A stretch of 5,304 bases of DNA, taken from positions 1 to 5,304 of the forward strand of contig JAPUHH010000038.1 of NCBI GenBank assembly GCA_027297825.1. The letters are read 5' to 3'. Under the pieces are notes generated by a model. That model had not been told where the DNA came from. It did not search any database and saw nothing but the letters and a program-made list of their open reading frames with translations. This document shows positions 1-4,845 of the stretch, one piece after another (position 1 is the stretch's first letter; each line of letters starts with the position of its first letter). A program made the position numbers and the translations under genes. This stretch comes from Gammaproteobacteria bacterium (lineage in GTDB: Bacteria; Pseudomonadota; Gammaproteobacteria; UBA4575).

Positions 1-323
1 CAAAACTCCCCTAGAGGTCTTTTAAATGTAAATTCTGTTGGCTCGACTACTAACTTTTGTCTTGCTTGTTTCTCATTACCACCTAACAAACTAAATGGCA
101 ATGAGACAACATACACCGCAGAGCCAACAACCATCGCCACCAAGCCCACTGGCCTTGCCACCAAGGCATCCGCAATCATCACCTCTCCTGAACCTGGCTC
201 ACTAAGACGATAGCCATGGCCACTGTGATGAGCATAAGAAGAGTGCTCCGCATTAACTACAAGGGGCAACAAAAAAAAATAACCTAACAACACAAAAACA
301 AGGGTCTTATAAAATTTTTGCAT
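1..323 (-). CDS. Small exported protein, unknown function (3' end outside window)
   Basis: A leftward open frame of 107 codons starts at the ATG at 323-321 and is still open at the window edge, so the C-terminus is missing. The start is supported by an AGGTGA-type ribosome binding site 4-9 bases upstream. Residues 1-25 form a signal peptide: a short basic start (MQKFYK), a Leu/Phe/Val-rich core, and a likely cleavage site after VNA. Then come a His-rich stretch (HSSYAHHSGHG), a glycine-rich hydrophobic segment (about residues 53-75, around RPVGLVAMVVGSAVYVVSLP), the motif LLGGN, and VVEPTEFTFKRPLGEF. From memory, this ADAL-ARP-GLVA...SLPFS-LGGN pattern resembles a family of small gammaproteobacterial proteins with no established function. 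Some relatives are labelled multidrug transporter, but nothing here supports that. The gene is divergent from the riboswitch-controlled gene. A run of nine T lies inside the signal-peptide codons. The coding call is firm; the function is unknown. Confidence 0.8.
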   Translation of the reverse strand, partial: MQKFYKTLVFVLLGYFFLLPLVVNAEHSSYAHHSGHGYRLSEPGSGEVMIADALVARPVGLVAMVVGSAVYVVSLPFSLLGGNEKQARQKLVVEPTEFTFKRPLGEF

Positions 324-644
324 AATCACCTCTCCGTATATTGGCATGGGCCATAATTTTGCTAATCAAGCGATTCACACAATATAAAAATACATTCTAA
401 TGCATTGAAATGTTCAGCAACTCAACAGCGATAACTCACGCAATTTTAATTCGTTACTATAACAAACCCGCTGCGATCGAATTCAACATTGCCATAAATT
501 CTATAACTCTCAGAAATATATGGGTATTTGGTTATCACTATAAAGATGTGCAATGATCTAATTCTTAAAAGAATGATAACGAATCATTAATATGATCTGA
601 TACACAATAAAAGCTCAACTTAATCCAATACGTGCCGTTAACTA
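324..644. other. Divergent intergenic region
   Basis: This stretch separates the leftward exported-protein gene from the riboswitch leader and holds no convincing open frame. It must carry the promoters of both flanking genes. For the leftward gene, a weak TTGCTG (420-415) and TAGAAT pair is visible on the minus strand, but the spacing is only 15 bases, so I do not call it. The right half contains a cluster of ATGAT half-sites, listed separately. The rest is AT-rich with no repeat or RNA structure that I could support. Confidence 0.5.
553..598. promoter_or_regulatory. Cluster of ATGAT half-sites with a dyad, possible operator
   Basis: ATGAT occurs at 553-557, 573-577 and 592-596, spaced 20 and 19 bases apart, close to two helical turns. 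The inverted form ATCAT lies at 583-587. The middle copy and the inverted copy make a perfect dyad, AATGAT-N5-ATCATT (572-588). The outer copies are both ATGATCT. The cluster sits about 50-90 bases upstream of the riboswitch, where its promoter should lie, and TATGAT (591-596) could double as a -10 element, although no -35 is visible at the right distance. A regulator binding site is inference. It resembles a Fur box only loosely. Confidence 0.3.
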
Positions 645-747
645 TAACGAGATAAAGGCAAACCTATTGAAAGATGGGGACGCAAAGTCACCGATCTAAG
701 GAAGACGCCACAATAGTCAGTCTTCTAAGATAGCGGGCCACCGGTTT
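645..747 (+). ncRNA. GEMM-I cyclic di-GMP riboswitch aptamer
   Basis: The conserved core of the GEMM-I class is present in order. GGCAAACC (657-664) is followed by a hairpin of CCTATT (663-668) and GATGGG (673-678) closed by a GAAA tetraloop (669-672). Next is the junction GACGCAAAG (679-687). A second long hairpin pairs ATCT and GAAGAC (694-697, 701-706) with GTCTTC and AGAT (720-725, 728-731), with unpaired TAA-type bases in between, as expected of the tetraloop receptor. TAGCGGG (731-737) completes the core. By alignment with Vibrio cholerae Vc2, the ligand-contacting positions G20, A47 and C92 correspond to G657, A684 and C734. G rather than A at position 20 points to c-di-GMP rather than cGAMP. 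The outer P1 stem is poorly defined; one option pairs 619-626 with 743-750 with a single mismatch. The aptamer lies about 80 bases upstream of the secreted-protein gene on the same strand. Confidence 0.9.
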
Positions 748-757
748 AAGCTATGTA

Positions 758-828
758 GCAGTGATTCTGCATACCTGTATGTGTGGTCTCACGTTTTCGT
801 GCACTTTGCATAACGGATATGTGAGATG
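758..828 (+). promoter_or_regulatory. Riboswitch expression platform with start-codon-sequestering stem
   Basis: Between the aptamer and the gene, GTCTCAC (786-792) can pair with GTGAGAT (821-827). This is seven pairs with one G-U, and it covers the weak GAG ribosome binding element and the first bases of the ATG at 826. A competing hairpin CACG-TTTT-CGTG (790-801) uses some of the same bases, and GCAG/CTGC (758-761, 767-770) forms a small upstream stem. There is no GC stem followed by a T-run, so a transcription terminator is unlikely and control of translation initiation is the favoured model. Whether ligand turns the gene on or off cannot be read with certainty. Confidence 0.5.
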
Positions 829-1485
829 AACATTGCTAAAACAAAAAACATAGCTTGCAGCACTAAGCATCAACGCACCATAAATTTCTATGCTGATGGA
901 AGGCATGATAGAGGCGCTGTTTTAAGCTGTCAGTCATTAGTAAATATTTTATTTATAGCTCTTCTAGTTACAACCAACACTCTATATGACATTAGCAATG
1001 CCGCCTCACAAGGTGAGCTAGGCAAACGATCTTCAGGATCTATTGAAATCTCTGTGCATGTCAACCAAACACTCAGTGCAATTAGCCCAGAAGAATTAAT
1101 ATTGAATCAAGCAACAAGCTCAGATCTTCATACATTCAAACCATTTTGCGTCATGCATCATGGCTATAGTGAAAATGCAAAAGTACCTTACGAATTGACC
1201 GCTACGGATTTAACAATGCCGCAACAATATATAAATTCTACAAAAATCAGTGGTATTAATTTTCCTTACAATATTTTTTTAGTAGATAAAGCTTCAGCTA
1301 ATAACAAGCTTCTTCTTTCTCCTGGGATGTCTTTGTTAAAGCAAAGCACGCTCGGCTCTCGCGTGCAAATCAATAATGATTGCGCAAATTCTGGCGTCTA
1401 CCTATCTATAGAAATGACTCATTCTTTTGCCAATACGGAGCACATACCGCCAAGTTTACTACTCCTATTAGTCAGCCCAAACTAA
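826..1485 (+). CDS. Secreted Cys-pair beta-rich protein under c-di-GMP riboswitch
   Basis: A protein of 219 residues with no named function. A hydrophobic segment at about 36-50 followed by SNAAS suggests a signal peptide cleaved near residue 59 or 60. The mature part begins QGELGKRSSGSIEISVHV, which fits the pattern QGxLGxxSxGxxxIxVxV of small secreted proteobacterial proteins known to me only as hypothetical. Two cysteines in the mature part (C108 in FCVMHHGY, C186 in NNDC) could form a disulfide. The C-terminus, LLLLLVSPN, matches the usual ending of that family, a final beta strand then a Pro-containing tail. Together these suggest a compact beta-sandwich, possibly pilin- or coat-like, on the surface or in the periplasm. 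The N-terminal region before the hydrophobic core is unusually long (about 35 residues, three His). The ATG at 826 is kept because no internal ATG, GTG or TTG precedes the core and the leader stem covers this codon. The Shine-Dalgarno is weak (GTGAG abutting the ATG). Confidence 0.8.
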   Translation: MNIAKTKNIACSTKHQRTINFYADGRHDRGAVLSCQSLVNILFIALLVTTNTLYDISNAASQGELGKRSSGSIEISVHVNQTLSAISPEELILNQATSSDLHTFKPFCVMHHGYSENAKVPYELTATDLTMPQQYINSTKISGINFPYNIFLVDKASANNKLLLSPGMSLLKQSTLGSRVQINNDCANSGVYLSIEMTHSFANTEHIPPSLLLLLVSPN

Positions 1486-1544
1486 CTTGTTAGCAACAAA
1501 AACATGCTCTAAACCGCCGTATAGTGATAGTGAGCCTATCAAAA

Positions 1545-1566
1545 TTATATCTCTTTATAGATATAA
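1545..1566. repeat. 8-bp perfect inverted repeat TTATATCT, third copy at 1603
   Basis: TTATATCT (1545-1552) and AGATATAA (1559-1566) are perfect inverses around a 6-base spacer. A third copy of TTATATCT in direct orientation is at 1603-1610, overlapping the probable -35 region of pckA. No T-run follows, so it is not an obvious intrinsic terminator. A second small stem, TGATAG/CTATCA (1525-1530, 1536-1541), precedes it. It may be the 3' structure of the upstream mRNA or an operator for pckA; the sequence alone cannot decide. Confidence 0.4.
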
Positions 1567-1601
1567 CCTAAGTAAACCCGTCAATTGATACTACATCAAG
1601 A

Positions 1602-1630
1602 CTTATATCTTCAATCTCTCTAGGTATAAT
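1602..1630 (+). promoter_or_regulatory. Candidate sigma-70 promoter of pckA
   Basis: A perfect TATAAT (1625-1630) lies 92 bases before the start codon. At 17-base spacing the -35 hexamer would be CTTATA (1602-1607), which matches TTGACA at only three of six positions. A weak -35 with a perfect -10 would suit an activator-dependent promoter. The TTATATCT motif overlaps this -35. The call rests on the -10 and the position only. Confidence 0.4.
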
Positions 1631-1721
1631 CCCTGCCTCCTGATTTATTTATCCGGCCACATAATATTAATTATTAGGCTGGGTCTCATAACTTTTTACT
1701 CAATAAACCAAGGAATTACAG

Positions 1722-3479
1722 ATGACGACGACGAATAATGCCCTCGCAAAGTGGGTAGATGAAGTAGCGGCACTAACAAAACCCGACAATATTGTATGGT
1801 GTGATGGTAGCGAGAGTGAATTTGATTCACTGGTAGATCATATGCTTGAAACGGGCGCCCTAACAAAACTCAATGAAGAAACGTATCCTAATTGCTACCT
1901 ACACCGTTCTAATCCTTCTGATGTTGCACGCGTTGAGCACCTAACTTTCATTTGCTCAAAGAGTCAGGAAGACGCAGGCCCGAACAACAACTGGATGGAC
2001 CCTGCTGAAGCACATGCAAAAATAGATGCCTTATTTGATGGCTGCATGAAAGGCCGCACCATGTTTGTTATTCCATATTGCATGGGCCCAATTGATTCAC
2101 CACTTTCACGTAATGGTGTAGAAATTACCGATAGTGAATATGTAGTTGCAAACATGAAACTTATGGCACGCATCGGTACTCCTGCATTAAAACGTATCGA
2201 GAAAGATGATACCTTCGTTAAAGGTCTTCATTCAACAGGTGACCTAGATCCAGACCGACGATTCATCATGCATTTTCCTGAAGAACTTTCTATCAAGAGT
2301 ATCGGTTCAGGCTACGGCGGTAATGCGCTACTTGGCAAAAAGTGTCATGCACTGCGTATTGCTAGCTGGCAAGCCCGCTCCGAAGGTTGGTTAGCGGAAC
2401 ACATGTTAATAGTAGGCTTAGAAAACCCGCAAGGTGAGACACACTATGTAGCATGCGCATTCCCTTCAGCATGCGGTAAAACCAATCTTGCTATGTTGAT
2501 TCCACCCGAGCAATACAAAGGCTGGAAAGTAACTACGGTGGGTGATGACATTTGCTGGTTACATTTACGTGAAGACGGACGTTTATGGGCCATCAACCCT
2601 GAAGCGGGTTACTTTGGCGTAGTACCTGGCACAAATGAATGGTCTAACAAAAATGCGTATGACAGTTTAAAGAGCAACGCAATCTTCACCAATGTTGGAA
2701 CTACAGCAAATAACGAACCATGGTGGGAAGAAAAAGACGACGGCAAAGTACCTACAACAGATTGGAAAGGTGATGCATACGATGCTGATAAAGGTCCAGC
2801 AGCACACCCAAACTCACGCTTTACGGTATCGGCAAAAAACAATCCGGTTTACTCACCTATGGCTGATAACCCAAATGGTGTGCCGATTTCCGCTATCGTA
2901 TTTGGTGGCCGCCGCAAAGAACTCGCACCGCTCGTATATGAAGCCAAAGATTGGGCACATGGTGTTTTAGTCGGCGCATCTTGCGCTTCTGAAATGACCG
3001 CAGCTGCATCTAGTGGCGTAGGTCAAGTGCGACGTGATCCAATGGCCATGAAGCCATTTTGTGGATACAACTTTGCAGACTACTTTGCACACTGGCTCAG
3101 CTTTGAAGGCAAATCAGACAAGCTACCTAAGATGTTCCACGTAAACTGGTTTCGTCGCGATAAAGACAACAAATTTATGTGGCCGGGTTTTGGTGAAAAC
3201 ATGCGTGTACTGGCTTGGATTCTTGATCGTTGCGAAGGCAAAGCCGATGCCAAAGAAACTCCAATTGGCTTCTTACCAAACGTTAAAGACATTGATACTA
3301 CTGGCCTTGATGTTTCAGAAGAAACCATGCAAGCCTTACTTGCAGTTGACCCTGCGCAATGGCAAGTCGAAGTTGCTGCAATTGGCGAATACTTAAGTGA
3401 ATATGGCGATCGTATGCCTCAAGCCATGATAGATGAGTTAGGCAAAATCTCTACGGCACTACAAAGTAAAGCAGCTTAA
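1722..3479 (+). CDS. pckA: Phosphoenolpyruvate carboxykinase (GTP)
   Basis: A cytosolic enzyme of gluconeogenesis that converts oxaloacetate and GTP to phosphoenolpyruvate, CO2 and GDP (EC 4.1.1.32). Its 585 residues are close to the usual bacterial GTP-type length of about 590-620. Visible landmarks are the substrate arginine in DVARVE (R70), the metal-site region GYGGNALLGKK (K206/K207) with H227, the kinase P-loop FPSACGKTN (247-255) carrying the GTP-type active-site cysteine C251, the metal aspartates in VGDD (D275/D276), FGVVPGTN (298-305), NSRF (364-367), the mobile lid around MTAAASSGVGQ (425-435), and the guanine-pocket region NWFRRD plus FMWPGFGEN (475-493). All key residues are present. 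An AAGGA ribosome binding site (1710-1714) sits seven bases before the ATG. The gene stands alone, with a candidate promoter in front and a strong terminator behind. It is distinct from the ATP-type enzyme of enteric bacteria. Confidence 0.98.
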   Translation: MTTTNNALAKWVDEVAALTKPDNIVWCDGSESEFDSLVDHMLETGALTKLNEETYPNCYLHRSNPSDVARVEHLTFICSKSQEDAGPNNNWMDPAEAHAKIDALFDGCMKGRTMFVIPYCMGPIDSPLSRNGVEITDSEYVVANMKLMARIGTPALKRIEKDDTFVKGLHSTGDLDPDRRFIMHFPEELSIKSIGSGYGGNALLGKKCHALRIASWQARSEGWLAEHMLIVGLENPQGETHYVACAFPSACGKTNLAMLIPPEQYKGWKVTTVGDDICWLHLREDGRLWAINPEAGYFGVVPGTNEWSNKNAYDSLKSNAIFTNVGTTANNEPWWEEKDDGKVPTTDWKGDAYDADKGPAAHPNSRFTVSAKNNPVYSPMADNPNGVPISAIVFGGRRKELAPLVYEAKDWAHGVLVGASCASEMTAAASSGVGQVRRDPMAMKPFCGYNFADYFAHWLSFEGKSDKLPKMFHVNWFRRDKDNKFMWPGFGENMRVLAWILDRCEGKADAKETPIGFLPNVKDIDTTGLDVSEETMQALLAVDPAQWQVEVAAIGEYLSEYGDRMPQAMIDELGKISTALQSKAA

Positions 3480-3499
3480 AGCAAGCTCAGCTAAATAAG

Positions 3500-3537
3500 A
3501 AAAAAGCCCCGTGAGCGTATGCTTATGGGGCTTTTTT
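3500..3537. terminator. Strong bidirectional intrinsic terminator
   Basis: An 11-bp stem (3506-3516 with 3521-3531, two G-U pairs, GCCCC/GGGGC at the base) closes on a GTAT loop. It is preceded by six A and followed by six T. It lies 20 bases after the pckA stop. The symmetric A and T tracts let it also stop the convergent leftward transcript, whose gene ends at 3572. Confidence 0.95.
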
Positions 3538-3571
3538 GTGCTTCCTTGCTTCTCTGTTTAGAAATCCGTTC

Positions 3572-3784
3572 CTAACAGGGCTTCCTCTCTACTTTATTCT
3601 GCGCAATATTTCTAAGACAAATTTCTTGCTTACTTACATCCTTACTGGATGGATCAATTAATTCGACCACTCGCTTATCTTTATTTGATTGCGTATATAA
3701 TTGCTCAAACGATGGCCCACCACTTGCAAAAGCCATCGGGACTGTGAAAACAAGTAGCGTTAGCATAACTACAATATTTCTCAT
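3572..3784 (-). CDS. Small exported two-cysteine peptide, unknown function
   Basis: A 70-residue protein whose product I do not recognise. Residues 1-20 are a clear Sec signal peptide (MRNIVVMLTLLVFTVPMAFA) with an AFA-SG cleavage site, leaving a mature peptide of about 50 residues. The mature part is hydrophilic, with many Lys, Ser and Asp residues, and has two cysteines (ICLRN at residue 56 and the very last residue, 70), so a single disulfide is possible. There is no lipobox. The start is taken at the ATG at 3784-3782, because AGGAG lies seven bases upstream. A GTG immediately before it (3787-3785) would add one residue but would be only four bases from the AGGAG. The gene converges on pckA and shares its terminator. 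A 7-bp dyad lies about 55-80 bases upstream. Confidence 0.7.
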   Translation of the reverse strand: MRNIVVMLTLLVFTVPMAFASGGPSFEQLYTQSNKDKRVVELIDPSSKDVSKQEICLRNIAQNKVERKPC

Positions 3785-3841
3785 CACAATTCTCCTATAC
3801 TTTAGTTAATAATCATCTATACCTATAAGACCTGAATTATT

Positions 3842-3863
3842 AACTTTGTATGACATCAAAGTT
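3842..3863. promoter_or_regulatory. Dyad AACTTTG-N8-CAAAGTT upstream of the small exported peptide
   Basis: AACTTTG (3842-3848) and CAAAGTT (3857-3863) are perfect inverses around an 8-base spacer. A longer AT-only inverted repeat surrounds it (AATTATTAA 3835-3843, TTAATAATT 3885-3893). It lies between the leftward peptide gene and the rightward remnant at 3911, where a repressor or activator could serve either one. No promoter hexamers could be assigned with confidence. Confidence 0.3.
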
Positions 3864-3910
3864 CTCTATGCAATAGATATACAATTAATAATTAAATAGA
3901 TTTTAAGTTT

Positions 3911-4090
3911 ATGATGAGTCAGGGCATTGCTAATAAAAATAAACTGCTAGAATTTACTATCTCAGACAGCCAAACAAGTGTTGATCTTGCGGTGCCCGAT
4001 GCAGCACTGGATAATCATATTCCTTATGGCGGCTATTACCCCAAAGACCGCATTGCAGAAGACGGCATCATTACTACCAGATACTCCTAG
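3911..4090 (+). pseudogene. 59-codon open frame, probable gene remnant
   Basis: The frame starts MMSQGIANKNKLLEF, continues through TISDSQTSVDLAVPDAALD, and ends in HIPYGGYYPKDRIAEDG plus IITTRYS. The composition looks like true protein and the codon use is like its neighbours, but I do not recognise a family. No ribosome binding site precedes the ATG. After the TAG at 4088-4090 and a second TAG two codons later, the same frame continues with protein-like sequence (HASKSYVIRTLEKVLL then RDEALIIYA) up to a TAA at 4169-4171. This suggests a longer gene broken by stop codons. The alternative is a genuine small protein of 59 residues. Confidence 0.35.
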
Positions 4091-4203
4091 CAGTAGCATG
4101 CATCGAAAAGCTATGTGATACGCACCTTAGAAAAGGTATTGCTCAGAGATGAAGCATTGATTATTTATGCATAAGAAATAAAAGGCGATACCGCTTTTTA
4201 ACA

Positions 4204-4253
4204 GTGCGTTTTTGCAAAGATCACAACAAGCTATCTGTTGTTAATAAACGCAC
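4204..4253. repeat. Nested inverted repeat, 50 bases
   Basis: The outer arms GTGCGTTT (4204-4211) and AAACGCAC (4246-4253) are perfect inverses, as are the inner arms ACAACA (4223-4228) and TGTTGT (4236-4241). They give 14 potential base pairs with an asymmetric internal loop of 11 and 4 bases. There is no adjacent gene start or T-run to explain it. Confidence 0.4.
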
Positions 4254-4358
4254 AGGATCATTCTGCGGCACAAGCTACACAGATAGCGTTGACCTTCATA
4301 TAGCAACACAATATCAAGCAACTAATCATTGCAGGCTTGTTAAAAATCCAATGTCTCG

Positions 4359-4381
4359 AAAAAATCCTAAAAACCACTAGG
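4359..4381 (-). terminator. Weak possible terminator of the channel gene
   Basis: Read on the minus strand, CCTA (4381-4378) pairs with TAGG (4369-4366), and after one base six T follow (4364-4359). It begins 15 bases after the channel stop codon. The stem is only four pairs, so it is a weak call. Confidence 0.3.
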
Positions 4382-4395
4382 TAAAAAATATACTA

Positions 4396-4833
4396 TTATT
4401 TGTTGTTCTTTTTATTAGCTACCAGCTGTTGCATTTGCAGATAAGTAAAAGAAGCGGTCCATGCAATTAACACCAACCCTACCAATGCCTCTGAGCCCGC
4501 AGTAAATCTAATATCACCTACAGGGACAATATCTCCGTAGCCTAAAGATGTGTAGTTCGCAAACGAAAAATAAGCACAATCTTTGATTGTATAATTAAAT
4601 TCACCAATCACATCTCCTACATTACCTAAGGATAGTAAAAAATAATACAAGAACCCAAAAATCCAAATCTCTATCACATGAGCAAGGATTACGGCCAACA
4701 CGCCGAAAGGCAACAACAGCCTTGACGGCCATGAACGCTTGAAATGCGTTTCTGCCAAATGAGTTAACACTTCATAGTGCAGCGCAACAGATAGTACGAT
4801 TACAAAAATAGTGCTTATAAAAACAATGAGCAT
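4396..4833 (-). CDS. Small potassium-channel protein (ion channel 2 type)
   Basis: A 145-residue inner-membrane protein with a potassium selectivity filter. TSLGYGD (95-101) corresponds to the canonical TVGYGD of K+ channels, preceded by a pore helix (about 82-94, KDCAYFSFANY). Membrane segments lie at about 1-20, 40-68 and 112-133, so the layout is one extra N-terminal helix followed by the usual helix-pore-helix unit. Four copies would be needed to form a channel. The C-terminus after the last helix is short and polar (QLVANKKNNK). There is no RCK, cyclic-nucleotide or other sensor domain, so gating cannot be inferred. The ATG at 4833 is chosen because an in-frame TAA lies four codons upstream; the Shine-Dalgarno is poor (AAGCAAG directly before the ATG). 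The gene begins 12 bases after the stop of the broken hydrolase gene, so the two may once have been co-transcribed. The channel itself looks intact. Confidence 0.88.
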   Translation of the reverse strand: MLIVFISTIFVIVLSVALHYEVLTHLAETHFKRSWPSRLLLPFGVLAVILAHVIEIWIFGFLYYFLLSLGNVGDVIGEFNYTIKDCAYFSFANYTSLGYGDIVPVGDIRFTAGSEALVGLVLIAWTASFTYLQMQQLVANKKNNK

Positions 4834-4845
4834 CTTGCTTAATTA

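Larger units (their letters stand above)
4091..4395. other. Gene-free stretch with structured repeats, probably decayed coding DNA
   Basis: No intact gene is visible on either strand. On the plus strand one frame stays open for about 70 codons up to 4380 (including RFCKDHNKLSVVNKRTGSF) but has no usable start. A weak stem with a T-run is at 4180-4199 (AAAAG and CG paired with CG and CTTTT, with one bulge). A nested inverted repeat is at 4204-4253. The mix of open but startless frames suggests remains of a lost gene rather than designed regulatory DNA. Confidence 0.4.

Noticed and set aside
572..588. Fur box
   Set aside because: The dyad AATGAT-N5-ATCATT has the right flavour, but the right half matches the 7-1-7 Fur pattern poorly and the spacing is wrong.
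645..747. GEMM-Ib riboswitch sensing cGAMP
   Set aside because: The position equivalent to Vc2 residue 20 is G (657), which favours c-di-GMP. The A typical of cGAMP-type aptamers is absent.
758..801. Transcription terminator in the riboswitch leader
   Set aside because: Small stems exist, but none is GC-rich and none is followed by a T-run, so transcriptional attenuation is unlikely.
1487..1499. Intrinsic terminator just after the secreted-protein gene
   Set aside because: TTGTT/AACAA is only five AT-rich pairs with a 3-base loop and is followed by A, not T.
1964..3396. Five open frames of 68-92 codons overlapping pckA in other frames or strand
   Set aside because: All lie inside a fully conserved pckA coding sequence and have no start signals or recognisable protein features.
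4195..4255. Integron attC site
   Set aside because: There is a TTTTAAC-like left end and inverted arms, but no matching GTTRRRY right end, no cassette array and no integrase.
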